A DNA stretch of 64,000 bases from Cupriavidus sp. IDO (lineage in GTDB: Bacteria; Pseudomonadota; Gammaproteobacteria; Burkholderiales; Burkholderiaceae): NCBI RefSeq assembly GCF_000812465.1, contig NZ_JWMA01000042.1, forward strand, positions 1 through 64,000, read 5' to 3'. Below the pieces are notes generated by a model, which was not told where the DNA came from, did no database searches, and was given only the letters and a program-made list of their open reading frames with translations. A program made the position numbers and the translations under genes. This document shows, one piece after another, positions 48,200 through 58,467 of this stretch (position 1 is its first letter; every line of letters starts with the position of its first letter).

Positions 48200-48859
48200 T
48201 CAGTGCCGCCCCGGCAGCGACAGACGCCGCTCCAGCACATGCTGCAACCCGGAAAGGCCGGTGCTGAGCACCCAGTAGATGGCCGCGACGGCCAGATAGA
48301 GCGGCAGCGGCTGGTAGGTCGCCGCGATGACCTCCTGCGCCGTGCGCAGCAGCTCCGTCACGGTGATGACGGAAACCAGCGAGGTGTCCTTGATCAGGCT
48401 GATCAGGCTGTTGGACAGGCTCGGCACCGCCAGCCGCAACGCCTGCGGGCCCACCACGTAGCGCAGCGTCTGCGCCGGGGTCAGTCCAAGGCTGTAGGCG
48501 GCCAGCCATTGCCCGCGCGGAATGCCGAGGATCGCCCCGCGCATGCTTTCCGAAAGGTATGCCCCCACATTGAGGCTCAGCGTCAGCACGCCGGCAGGCG
48601 TGGGCTCCAGCGCAATGCCGATGCCGGGCAGCCCGTAATAGACCACGAAGATCTGCACCAGCAGCGGCGTCCCGCGCATGATGCTGACATAGACCCGCGC
48701 GATCGTGTTCAGCACGCGGCTGTGGGTGATGCCCATCACCGCCACCACCATCCCCAGCACCAGCCCGAAGGCCATCGACCAGAGCGCGAACTTGATGGTG
48801 AGCAGCGTGCCCTGCAACAGCACGGGCAGCGAATCGATAACTAGCTGAAGGGCGGGCAT
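48200..48859 (-). CDS. amino-acid ABC transporter permease (cystine type)
   Basis: HisMQ/TcyL-like inner-membrane permease, 219 aa, with about five membrane helices. The opening VIDSLPVLLQGTLLTIKFALWSMAFGL and the MRGTPLLVQIFVVYYGLPGIGI block are typical of polar amino-acid permeases. The coupling loop reads YSLGLTPAQTLRYVVGPQALR, the equivalent of the EAA motif. The neighbouring FliY-type binding protein suggests cystine as substrate. No ATP-binding protein follows or precedes it in this window, so the ATPase must be encoded elsewhere or shared. Start MPALQLVIDS chosen at the beginning of the first helix. Confidence 0.85.
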   Translation of the reverse strand: MPALQLVIDSLPVLLQGTLLTIKFALWSMAFGLVLGMVVAVMGITHSRVLNTIARVYVSIMRGTPLLVQIFVVYYGLPGIGIALEPTPAGVLTLSLNVGAYLSESMRGAILGIPRGQWLAAYSLGLTPAQTLRYVVGPQALRLAVPSLSNSLISLIKDTSLVSVITVTELLRTAQEVIAATYQPLPLYLAVAAIYWVLSTGLSGLQHVLERRLSLPGRH

Positions 48860-48981
48860 GGACGAGGCCGGTACATGAACAATGGGGGCATGATACGGTC
48901 TCTTGCGGCGCGCGCAAGCCGCGGCAAACACCGGCGGCGAATGCGCTGGTGTTTGCCGCCGTCAGCCTGCGGGCCGGCGGC

Positions 48982-49776
48982 TTACTTGATCGGCTTCGTC
49001 ACGTCGCTGCCGAACCACTTCACCGACATCTTGGTCAGCGAGCCGTCCTTGCGCAGGTCGTCCAGCGCGTGGTCGATCGCCTGGGCAAACTTGGGATTGT
49101 CCTTGCGGAAGGGAATCGCCACGTCGGAGTTGGCGCCCTGCACTACCGCGCCCGCGCGCAACGGCAGGTTGGACGTCTTGATCAGATAGCTGATCATCAG
49201 GCGGTCGTTGAGCGCCGCGTCCACGCGCTGCGCGGCCAGGTCGCGCAGGTATTCGGGCGCGCCCGGATAGGTCTTGACGTCGATGCCGGCGACCGACTTG
49301 GCCAGTTCGTTGTAGTTGCTGCCAAGGCTGACGCCGAGCTTGTGGCCCTTGAGGTCTTCCAGCGACTTGAACTCGCGCTTGTCATCCTTGCGCTGGATCA
49401 GCTGCGCGGCCGAGTAGACGTAAGGCGTCGAGAAATCCAGCGCCTGCTTGCGCTGCGGCGTTACCGCGACCTGGTTGACGATCACGTCGAACTTGCCGGC
49501 CTGCAACCCGGCAATGATGCCGCTCCATTCGGTCGTGACGAACTCGGGCTTGACGCCAAGCTTGCCGGCGACGGCCCGCGCCACGTCCACATCGAAGCCT
49601 TCGAGTTGGTTGTTGGCGCCGCGGTAGTTGAACGGGGGATACGTGCCCTCGACGCCGATCTTCAGCACGCCGGCCTGTTTTACCGTATCGAGCAGATCTG
49701 CCGCATGCGCGGCGCCGGTCGCCAGCAGCGAAGCGGCAAGCAGGGCGCTGAACCAGCCAGTACGAATCAATCGCAT
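48982..49776 (-). CDS. cystine-type amino-acid-binding protein
   Basis: Periplasmic binding protein of the polar amino-acid family, 264 aa, signal peptide to about residue 25 (ATGAAHA|AD). It resembles E. coli FliY/TcyJ closely in its diagnostic places: VEGTYPPFNYRG, VNQVAVTPQRKQALDFSTPY, DVKTYPGAPEYLRDL, and the C-terminal WFGSDVTK. L-cystine, or D-cysteine-related compounds, is thus the likely ligand. A permease gene follows 122 bases downstream. Upstream is an AT-rich stretch with a dyad that could bind CysB. Ligand inferred from similarity. Confidence 0.85.
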   Translation of the reverse strand: MRLIRTGWFSALLAASLLATGAAHAADLLDTVKQAGVLKIGVEGTYPPFNYRGANNQLEGFDVDVARAVAGKLGVKPEFVTTEWSGIIAGLQAGKFDVIVNQVAVTPQRKQALDFSTPYVYSAAQLIQRKDDKREFKSLEDLKGHKLGVSLGSNYNELAKSVAGIDVKTYPGAPEYLRDLAAQRVDAALNDRLMISYLIKTSNLPLRAGAVVQGANSDVAIPFRKDNPKFAQAIDHALDDLRKDGSLTKMSVKWFGSDVTKPIK

Positions 49777-49898
49777 ATGTTCTCCAGTGGGATGCGGGGA
49801 TACCGAAAAGGCCGGACGCCTCTCGTGAAAGCCGCGCCGGCCGGTTGTGCTGCTATGAGCCTATATCGGCCTCAACGGTACCGCAAACACTATTAATA

Positions 49899-49919
49899 CA
49901 TAAATAACGATTCATTATG
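49899..49919. promoter_or_regulatory. AT-rich dyad upstream of cystine-binding-protein gene
   Basis: CATAA and TTATG are spaced by 11 bases, in the style of LysR-type T-N11-A sites; the inner ATAACGATTCATTAT resembles CysB half-sites. It lies about 125 bases before the gene, in an unusually AT-rich stretch. Suggestive only. Confidence 0.3.
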
Positions 49920-49952
49920 GCTATATAACCGACAGCCACCCTGCTGAGGCGC

Positions 49953-50879
49953 TTACTGGAACGCCTTGTCGTTCGGTGCCGCGAACAGGGCCTTCATGTC
50001 GGCGGACAGCGGGTAGTTCATGTTGATGCCGCGCGGCGGGATCGGCGACATGAACCACTTGTTGTAGAGCTTCTCGGCGCGGCCGCTGGTCATCAGGTCG
50101 GCCACCACGCCGTCGGCCAGCTTCTTGAACGACGGGTCGTCCTTGCGGAACATGCAGGCGTAATTCTCGGTCTGCAGCGGCGTGCCGACCACGGCCCAGT
50201 CGCCTGCGCTCTTGGCCTTGGTGCGCTCGCCGTACAGCAACGGCTCATCCATCACGAACGCCGCCGCACGGCCGGTTTCCAGGATCAGGAAGGACTGTCC
50301 GTGATCCTTGGCGCTGATCAGGTTCATGTTCATGGCTTTCTCGCCATTCATCTTGACCAGCAGGCGCTCGCCGGTGGTGCCAGCGGTGGTGACAACGTTG
50401 CGGTCCTTCAGGTCCGAGAACTCCTTCACGCCCGAATCCTTCTTTGTCAGCATGCGGATGCCGTAGACGAACAGGCTGTTGGAAAACGCCACCTGCTTCT
50501 GGCGCTCCAGGTTGTTGGTGGTGCTGCCGCACTCGATATCGATGGTCCCGTTCTGCACCAGCGGAATGCGGTTCTGCGAAGTGATGGGCGTCAGCCGGAC
50601 CTGCAGGTTGGGCATCTTCAGGTCGCTCTTCACCTTTTCCACGATCTGCAACAGGATCTCGTGCGAGTAGCCCATCACCTCCTTGCCGTCGGTGTACGAG
50701 AACGGAATCGACGATTCGCGATAGCCCAGCGAGATCACGCCGCTGTCCTTGATCTTGCGCAGCGTATCGCCGTCGGCGGCACTGGCGGCGCCTGCGGCCA
50801 GCGCAAGCGCGGCGGCGGCGAGTGCGCGGCGGGTGATACGGCGATGCATGCTCGGTTGGCGGGTGTGCAGCTTCTTCAT
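49953..50879 (-). CDS. gltI: GltI-type glutamate/aspartate-binding protein
   Basis: Periplasmic substrate-binding protein, 308 aa, with a basic leader then hydrophobic core (ALAAAALALAAGAASAAD, cut about residue 35). The GltI hallmark NGTIDIECGSTTNNLERQ is present, as are GYRESSIPFSY and the FMSPIPPRGINMNYPLS C-terminus of Glu/Asp-binding proteins. A strong ribosome-binding site AAGGAG precedes the first ATG, which settles the start. The usual gltJKL permease and ATPase genes are not adjacent: the next gene downstream is the cystine-type binding protein and upstream is a D-amino-acid dehydrogenase. Confidence 0.88.
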   Translation of the reverse strand: MKKLHTRQPSMHRRITRRALAAAALALAAGAASAADGDTLRKIKDSGVISLGYRESSIPFSYTDGKEVMGYSHEILLQIVEKVKSDLKMPNLQVRLTPITSQNRIPLVQNGTIDIECGSTTNNLERQKQVAFSNSLFVYGIRMLTKKDSGVKEFSDLKDRNVVTTAGTTGERLLVKMNGEKAMNMNLISAKDHGQSFLILETGRAAAFVMDEPLLYGERTKAKSAGDWAVVGTPLQTENYACMFRKDDPSFKKLADGVVADLMTSGRAEKLYNKWFMSPIPPRGINMNYPLSADMKALFAAPNDKAFQ

Positions 50880-51003
50880 GTGGCGCTCCTTGATGGGGCT
50901 TGGTTATTGATGCTCGATGACAGACTTGGCACTGCGAAACTGAAAGACCTTCATGCGGACCGCTTCGATGCCGGCGCGTCCTCCGTGCTGCGGCAATCCG
51001 GCA

Positions 51004-52284
51004 TTACGCCAGCGCCGCGCTGAAATCACCGGCATCGACCGCGGGGCGGCGCCCTGCGAGCTGGTCCGCCAACAGGCCGGCGCTGCCCATGGCCAGCGTA
51101 AAGCCCAGCGCGCCGTGGCCGAGATTCAGCCACAGACCGCGCAGGCGCGACGGCCCTACCAACGGCGATCCGTCCGGCGTCGCGGGCCGCAGGCCGGCCC
51201 ACGGCTGCAACTGGGCAACGGGGATATCCGGCACGATGCCATCGAACAAGGCGCGCGTCTGCGTGACCAGCGTATCCACGCGCTCAGGGTCGATGCGGTT
51301 GCCGCCGCGCACCAGGTCGGCCATGCCCGCCACGCGCAGCGTATTGCCGATGCGCGCGTAGACGATCTTGTTGGCGAAGTCCGTGACGCTGATATGCGGG
51401 GCATGGGCGCCATCCGCGAGCGGCACCGTGATGCTGTATCCCTTGAGCGGCCACAGCATCGGGCGCACACCCAGCGGTCGCAGCAACGGGACGCTACCGA
51501 TGCCGCCAGCCATCACCACCGCATCGGCCGGAACCACGCCGGTGGCCGTCTTCACACCGGTGACGCGATCGCCTTGCTGCACCAGCCCCTGCACGCTCGT
51601 GCCGAATTGCATCGTCACGCCTGAACGCTCGCGCAGCAACCGTGCCAGCGCCAGGCAGAAGCGATGGCAATCGCCGACCTCCTCGCTAGGCGTATAGATC
51701 GCGCCCGCGATGTCATGCCGGATGCCGGCCAGTGCCGGCTCCAGCGCCACGCATGCATCGCGATCGAGCGCCTGTTGTTCGCAGCCAAGGCTGGCCTGGT
51801 AGTCGAGCAGGCCACATGCCGAATCGAAGGCTGCCGCATCGCGGTGCACGACCAGTTTGCCGCGCCGCGCAAAATCGAAATCCGTGGCCAGTTCGCCGTG
51901 GCGGCTTTCACTGGCAACGAAGGCCTGCATCAGGTCGCGCGAGTAGAAGGCCAGCCGCAGCAGCTTGCGCGTGGTGGCCTCGCTGGTGGCCTTATTGCAG
52001 GCGCCCATGAAGGCGGCCAGCCAGCGCCACTGCGCCGGGTCGGCTACCGGCCGGAAGCGCATTGGCGAATCGCGCCGCAGCAGCCAGCCGGGCACCTTGG
52101 ACAGCACGCCCGGCCCCGCCAGCGGCGCCACGTAGCTGTAGCTCAGCTGACCGCCGTTGGCAAAGCTGGTTTCCTCGCCCGGCCCGTCATGCCGCTCCAG
52201 GATGGTCACCTCATGGCCGTCTTCGGCCAGGCGCCAGGCGCTGGTCATGCCGACCACGCCGGCGCCCACGATCACTACCCGCAT
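51004..52284 (-). CDS. D-amino-acid dehydrogenase (second DadA-type)
   Basis: FAD oxidoreductase of the DadA family, 426 aa. The FAD fold reads VIVGAGVVGMTSAWRLAEDGH (4-24), followed by SFANGGQLSYSYVAPL, which replaces the [12 protein letters not shown] of the first DadA and so may change substrate choice. The C-terminus has LRPATPDGSPLVGPSRLRG and LNLGHGALGFTLAMGSAG. It is probably membrane-peripheral. It is divergent from a LysR regulator and the next gene downstream on its strand is a GltI-type binding protein. The set suggests uptake and oxidation of a D-amino acid. Substrate unproven. Confidence 0.88.
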   Translation of the reverse strand: MRVVIVGAGVVGMTSAWRLAEDGHEVTILERHDGPGEETSFANGGQLSYSYVAPLAGPGVLSKVPGWLLRRDSPMRFRPVADPAQWRWLAAFMGACNKATSEATTRKLLRLAFYSRDLMQAFVASESRHGELATDFDFARRGKLVVHRDAAAFDSACGLLDYQASLGCEQQALDRDACVALEPALAGIRHDIAGAIYTPSEEVGDCHRFCLALARLLRERSGVTMQFGTSVQGLVQQGDRVTGVKTATGVVPADAVVMAGGIGSVPLLRPLGVRPMLWPLKGYSITVPLADGAHAPHISVTDFANKIVYARIGNTLRVAGMADLVRGGNRIDPERVDTLVTQTRALFDGIVPDIPVAQLQPWAGLRPATPDGSPLVGPSRLRGLWLNLGHGALGFTLAMGSAGLLADQLAGRRPAVDAGDFSAALA

Positions 52285-52407
52285 TGCTGTTTGTCCGCTT
52301 TTCATCCGATGTGCGCAGCGTAGACCAGCGCGCCCGGCTTGCCCAATGCGAATACGTGCCAGAATATGTCTTTCGGCTATGGATGCTGTCTCTCCGCCCC
52401 CGAAGCC

Positions 52408-53382
52408 ATGCGACTGCGACAGATCGAAGTCTTCCGCGCCGTGATGCTGACTGGTACCGTCAGCGAGGCGGCACGCCTGCTCCATGTCTCCCAACCCGTG
52501 GTCACGCGCGTGTTGCAGCATGCCGAGGCCTCGCTCGGCTTTCGCCTGTTCGAGCGGGTGCGCGGGCGCCTCCAGGCCACGCCCGAGGCCAATGCGCTCT
52601 ACGGCGATGTCGAAAGGCTATATGGCGAGGTCGAGCGCGTGCGGCGGGTCTCGGAAAGCCTTCGCCACAAGGGCGCCGGGCGCCTGCGCGTAGCCGCCAC
52701 CCCCAGCCTGGCCAATCCGCTGCTGGTCCCTGCGGTGCGCCGGTTTTGTGCGCGGCACCCCGATACCCAGGTGCAGGTGCTGACCCACCATACCGACGAA
52801 ATCGTCGATGCCCTGCTCGCCAACCAGATCGACCTGGGCTTTGCCTTCTCGCCGCCACGCCATGAGGCGATTTCCAGCGAGCCTGTTGCAGGCGGGCGCA
52901 TGCTGCTGGCGGTACCGCGCACGCAACCGCTGCCGGTGGGCGGGCGGCGCAACGTGGTGCCGATGCACCGGCTGATGGAGCGCCCCTTTATCGGCTATGA
53001 CGACAACAGCTCGCTCGGCCTGCTGGTGCGGCAAACACTGGCGCGGCACGCGCTGGAGCCGCATTCGACGCTGGAAGTGCAGACCTATTCGCTGGCCCTG
53101 GCGCTGGTCGACGCCGGCCTCGGCATGACCCTGCTGGACCAGTACACGGCGCTGAGCGCCAATCCCGAGCGCGTGTCGCTGCATGAAGTGGTGCCGGCGC
53201 TGCCGTTCGAGATCCAGCTGCTGCGCGCCAGCCATCGCGCCGCGTCGAGTCTGGTGGACGATATGCGCACGCAGTTTGCCGAAGCGGCGCAGGAGCTTGC
53301 CCGGTCGCTGCCGCAACGGCTCGAAGCCCCCGCCGCCAGCTTCGAAGCCGCACCGGCGGCAGTGCCGCGGACACGCGATTGA
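52408..53382 (+). CDS. LysR-family transcriptional regulator
   Basis: DNA-binding activator or repressor, 324 aa. Winged helix-turn-helix at residues 1-60 (RLRQIEVFRAVMLTGTVSEAARLLHVSQPVVTRVLQHAEA), then a two-lobe co-inducer domain (~95-295). The start MRLRQIEVFR is the family start; the frame is open 23 codons earlier. It is transcribed divergently from the second DadA-type gene across 123 bp, the classic LysR geometry, so control of that gene and the binding-protein genes after it is likely. The extended Ala/Pro-rich C-terminus after residue ~300 looks disordered. The ligand is unknown. Confidence 0.87.
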   Translation: MRLRQIEVFRAVMLTGTVSEAARLLHVSQPVVTRVLQHAEASLGFRLFERVRGRLQATPEANALYGDVERLYGEVERVRRVSESLRHKGAGRLRVAATPSLANPLLVPAVRRFCARHPDTQVQVLTHHTDEIVDALLANQIDLGFAFSPPRHEAISSEPVAGGRMLLAVPRTQPLPVGGRRNVVPMHRLMERPFIGYDDNSSLGLLVRQTLARHALEPHSTLEVQTYSLALALVDAGLGMTLLDQYTALSANPERVSLHEVVPALPFEIQLLRASHRAASSLVDDMRTQFAEAAQELARSLPQRLEAPAASFEAAPAAVPRTRD

Positions 53383-53418
53383 CAGCAGTGAGCCGACTGC
53401 ACCATTATCAGAGCGCCT

Positions 53419-54738
53419 ATGTTCGTACTGACACTGCTCCTCCTCATCCTGATCAGCGCCTTTTTCTCGATCTCCGAGATCGCGCTGACGGCTGCGCGCC
53501 GCACCAAGCTGCAAACCCTGTCGGAACGCGGTGACCGTCGTGCCACCAGGATCCTGCTGCTCAAGGAGGAGCCCGGAAACTTCTTCACCATCGTCCAGAT
53601 CGGCGTGAACAGCGTGGCCATCCTGGCCGGTATCCTGGGCGAGAAGCATGTTTCCGACTTGGTCTTTGCAGGGCTGTCACCCTATATGGAAGCGGCCAAC
53701 GCGCAGCGCGTGGCCAATATCGGTTCGTTCCTGATCGTCACGCTGCTGTTCATCCAGTTTGCCGACCTGATCCCCAAGCGGATCGCCATGACCTTTCCGG
53801 AAACCTGTGCGCTGGCGGTAATCGATCCGATCCTGACCCTGCTGCGCGTGCTCAAGCCGCTGGTCTATGTGTTCAATGCAGCAGCGGATGCGACGCTGAA
53901 GCTGTTCGGCTTGCCCACCAAGCCGGTCGACCAGATCACGACCGAGGACATTGCCGCCATGGTCGATGCAGGCGCCGAAGCCGGCGTGCTGCTCAAGCAT
54001 GAGATCCACCTGATCGAGAACGTATTCGAGCTCGATTCCAAGAGCGTGACGGCCATCATGACGCCGCGCGACGACGTGGTCTACCTCACCCAGGACGAGC
54101 CCGCCGACAGCGTGCGGCGCAAGCTGGTCAGCCAGCCGCACGCGCAGTATCCGGTGTGCGGCCACGACCTGGACGATATCCAGGGCTACATCGATTCCAA
54201 GGACATCCTGCAGCTGCTGCTGGCGGACGAGACCGCGGCGGTGATGGACAATATCGGCCGGCACCATGACAAGAACGTGCTGGTGATCCCCGACACGCTG
54301 ACGCTGTCCGAAGCACTGACGCGTTTTCGCGAGATGCACCAGAACTTTGCGGTGGTGATGAACGAGTACGGGCTGGTGGTCGGCATCGTTACGCTTGACG
54401 ATATCGTCGGCGCGCTGATGGGCAATATCCTCTACTCCAGCGAAGACGAGCAGATCGTTCGCCGCGACGACAGCTCCTGGCTGGTCGACGGGCTGACGCC
54501 GCTGGTGGACCTCAAGAAGGCGCTCGAGCTCGATACACTGCCCGGCGAAGACTACGTGGATACCGCCGCCGGTCTGGTCATCTACGCGCTGAAGCGGATC
54601 CCCAAGAAATCCGAATCGATCACCGTGGCGGGCTATCGCTTTGAAGTGCTGGACATCGATCACCACAAGATCGACCAGCTGCTGGTTTCGCGGCTTCCGC
54701 AGGGGAAGCCGGACGCGCAGCCCCAGGTGCAGGCATGA
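53419..54738 (+). CDS. CNNM/CorC-family membrane protein (HlyC/CorC type)
   Basis: Hemolysin-C/CorC family, 439 aa. Domains: DUF21 (CNNM) transmembrane part (1-~190), starting FVLTLLLLILISAFFSISEIALTAARRTKLQ, two CBS domains (~200-340) with AIMTPRDDVVYLTQ and LVIPDTLTLSEALTRFREM, and a C-terminal CorC_HlyC domain (~350-430; VDGLTPLVDLKKAL). Members are linked to Mg/Co efflux or to magnesium homeostasis; older 'hemolysin' names are misleading. It is 36 bases after the LysR gene. Its last 119 bases overlap the PAP2 gene in antisense. Confidence 0.9.
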   Translation: MFVLTLLLLILISAFFSISEIALTAARRTKLQTLSERGDRRATRILLLKEEPGNFFTIVQIGVNSVAILAGILGEKHVSDLVFAGLSPYMEAANAQRVANIGSFLIVTLLFIQFADLIPKRIAMTFPETCALAVIDPILTLLRVLKPLVYVFNAAADATLKLFGLPTKPVDQITTEDIAAMVDAGAEAGVLLKHEIHLIENVFELDSKSVTAIMTPRDDVVYLTQDEPADSVRRKLVSQPHAQYPVCGHDLDDIQGYIDSKDILQLLLADETAAVMDNIGRHHDKNVLVIPDTLTLSEALTRFREMHQNFAVVMNEYGLVVGIVTLDDIVGALMGNILYSSEDEQIVRRDDSSWLVDGLTPLVDLKKALELDTLPGEDYVDTAAGLVIYALKRIPKKSESITVAGYRFEVLDIDHHKIDQLLVSRLPQGKPDAQPQVQA

Positions 54739-55753
54739 CGGACGCGCCTGCCTGGCGGTAGCGCGCGATGCGGTCCGGCAAGCTGAACCAGGCCAGATAG
54801 CTCCCCACCACCAGCACCGTGGCGGCGGCCACCGCGCCAAGCGGCAGCGCCGGCAGCCTGGCTGGTACATGCAAGGTGCGGTACGCCGTGCCCAGCATCA
54901 CTACCCAGGCCAGCCCGAGTGCGACCCCTGCCGCCACGTCAGACAGCCAGTGCATGCCCAGGTAGAGCCGCGACAGGCCGATGCAGACGACCGCCATTGC
55001 AGTCAGCGCCAGCACCGGAATCCGCACGCGCCACGGCTGGCGCACGCACAGCAGGAATGCCAGGAAGCCATAGGTGACCATGCTGCTGGTCGCGTGGCCG
55101 CTGGGAAACGAGTAAGACTCCAGGCCAGTGTAGATGCTTGCGGGCCGCACGCGCTGCAGGCTCAGCTTGAGCACCATCACGCAGGCGCGCGCGCCCAGCA
55201 GCGCGCCTGCCCAGTACACCGCCGCGGCCCATGCACGCCGCCACATCAGCCACGCGAACACGACCACGCCCACAGCCACCGAGATGCGGCCGCCGCCAAG
55301 CTCGGTCACGGCCACCATCACGGCATCGAGCCAGCCTTGCCGCCACGCCTGCAACTGCGCGAAGACGGCCTGATCCAACAGCACCAGCATCGAGCCTTCG
55401 TTGATCTCACCGATCAGCCAGACGAGCACGCCACCGCATGCGAGCAGCAAGGCACCGGCCAGCATCACCAGCAGCAATTCGGCAACATTGCGCTGCAGCG
55501 TCCACGACGTCGCGGCCCACAGCCGAGATGTGCCTGTCCGCGACGTCATCGCGCTCAGCCGCGCCACGCGCCAGCCGTCGAGCCGGCGGATCAGCGGACG
55601 CAGCACAAACACCAGCAGCGGAACCAGGCACAGGAGAAACAGCAAGACCAGCGTGAACAGGCTCAGCACCGTCAGCAATGCGCCAGGCGTCAGCCAGTCG
55701 GCGCCGACGAGCGACGCCCCGTGCTCCACCTGCGCCATTGCCATGTCACGCAT
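54620..55753 (-). CDS. PAP2-family phosphatase, membrane protein
   Basis: Lipid-phosphate phosphatase family, 377 aa with at least seven membrane helices. The three catalytic motifs are intact: KLSLQRVRP (196-204), SFPSGHAT (215-222) and SRLYLGMHWLSD (261-272). Members dephosphorylate undecaprenyl diphosphate or phosphatidic acid; which one is not clear. The N-terminal ~60 residues form an extra hydrophobic region. The C-terminal ~40 residues are Pro/Ala-rich and are encoded opposite the end of the CorC-type gene. The start overlaps the end of the DUF1653-HD gene by 8 bases, so the two are coupled. Confidence 0.85.
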   Translation of the reverse strand: MRDMAMAQVEHGASLVGADWLTPGALLTVLSLFTLVLLFLLCLVPLLVFVLRPLIRRLDGWRVARLSAMTSRTGTSRLWAATSWTLQRNVAELLLVMLAGALLLACGGVLVWLIGEINEGSMLVLLDQAVFAQLQAWRQGWLDAVMVAVTELGGGRISVAVGVVVFAWLMWRRAWAAAVYWAGALLGARACVMVLKLSLQRVRPASIYTGLESYSFPSGHATSSMVTYGFLAFLLCVRQPWRVRIPVLALTAMAVVCIGLSRLYLGMHWLSDVAAGVALGLAWVVMLGTAYRTLHVPARLPALPLGAVAAATVLVVGSYLAWFSLPDRIARYRQAGASVMPAPGAARPASPAEAAKPAAGRSCGDRCPALQSDSPPR

Positions 55754-56627
55754 GCGATGTTCCCGCGACCCGTTCGATATTGCGGCGCGCCGGCGCTTCG
55801 CAATCGGCGAAGGCTTCGGTCTGGAACAGCCGCGGCCGCTGCGCGAGCGTCGTCAGGAATGCCGCCCGACGCTGCATGAACGCCTGCCATAACGCTTCGC
55901 CGGCCTGCCCTGTGCGCGCGGCGAGCAGCGGACGATTCTCCTCAAAGACCGCAAGGCTGAAGGCATCGAACGCATCGGCCGGCGCGGCCAGCCGGTACAG
56001 GTCGAGATCGAGCACGACGGCGGCATCGGCCACGCCGGCCTCATGCGTTCGCGTATCGAGCACGATTTTCGCGGCCAGCCGGATCGTCTCGCCATCGACG
56101 CCGCCCGCCATCGTCTCGATCAGCGCCGCCGAGGCCGCTTCGTTGAATTCGCAGCCCGGCACATAGACTGCGTCATGAAACAGCACCGCCAGTGCCTGGG
56201 CCGGGTTCAGCACGATGCTGCGCTCATGCGCCAGGTGGAACATCTCCAGCACATGACGCCGGTCGTGATAGCGGCGATAAGGCGCGTCGTACAACGCGAG
56301 CACCTGAAGAACCGACTGACGCGGCAGGAAATCCAGGCAATCCAGCGCACGCGGCCAGTCCGGCGCAAAGCGCGGCACCTCGCCTTCCGGGGTCTGCACG
56401 GATTCGCTGAAGACCTCAGCGCTGCGCACCCACAGCAAGGACGGGTCTCGCATCGACTGGTACACCACCGCCGGCGACAGATCGGCCTCCAGGCGGCCGA
56501 TGCCGACCACGGCATAGGCGCCGCCCTTGTAGTGGCGGTATGGCATGCCGGCCGTCAGACCGGGATCGGTGGGAAGCTCGGCAGGATCGCCTTCGTAGCG
56601 CGTGGAGCTGGCTTGCGGTTGGGTCAT
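55746..56627 (-). CDS. DUF1653-HD-type phosphohydrolase fusion protein
   Basis: 293-aa protein of two parts. Residues ~28-80 match DUF1653 (MPYRHYKGGAYAVVGIGRLEADLSPAVVYQ and LLWVRSAEVFSESV). Residues ~95-260 resemble the COG4339-type HD-like metal-dependent phosphohydrolases: YHDRRHVLEM (120-129), FHDAVY (150-155) and AAVVLDLDLYRL further on, giving a plausible metal site. The fusion links an unknown small-molecule or tRNA-related module to a phosphohydrolase. It is the first gene of a coupled pair with the PAP2 gene. The frame is open 67 codons upstream, but MTQPQASSTR is the domain-compatible start. Reaction unknown. Confidence 0.75.
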   Translation of the reverse strand: MTQPQASSTRYEGDPAELPTDPGLTAGMPYRHYKGGAYAVVGIGRLEADLSPAVVYQSMRDPSLLWVRSAEVFSESVQTPEGEVPRFAPDWPRALDCLDFLPRQSVLQVLALYDAPYRRYHDRRHVLEMFHLAHERSIVLNPAQALAVLFHDAVYVPGCEFNEAASAALIETMAGGVDGETIRLAAKIVLDTRTHEAGVADAAVVLDLDLYRLAAPADAFDAFSLAVFEENRPLLAARTGQAGEALWQAFMQRRAAFLTTLAQRPRLFQTEAFADCEAPARRNIERVAGTSHA

Positions 56628-56892
56628 CGTGCGGCGTCCGGATGGTTCGGCCGGCGCAATGTCATGCCGGCGGAACGCCATGATACGGCGCGCGCGTTCG
56701 GGCACCAACAGCCTGCTGTCCTTCCCATGCGTAGTCACGTTGCGTGCGATGCGCCCAGCCAGCACGTCGGCGGCCGCTCGCCGCGGAAAGTCTGCCGCAG
56801 AAAAAACAAAACCGACGTCTGCTTTCACAGTACGTCGGTCCGAGTTTAACTACAGATTCTTGCTTGCCCGGCAAGCCGGACAGCTTCTTATA

Positions 56893-56982
<90 letters not shown>

Positions 56983-57012
56983 GGTAACTTGGTCGCTTGT
57001 GGCGAAACCAAC

Positions 57013-57042
57013 ATTATAGCCATGTTCGACCAGTCATTGCAA
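57013..57042 (-). promoter_or_regulatory. tRNA-Ser promoter
   Basis: TTGCAA (-35) and perfect TATAAT (-10) on the minus strand with 18-bp spacing, about 30 bases before the tRNA 5' end and just after the serS stop. Confidence 0.75.
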
Positions 57043-57060
57043 GAGGCTGGTCGTGACTTT

Positions 57061-58467
<1,407 letters not shown>

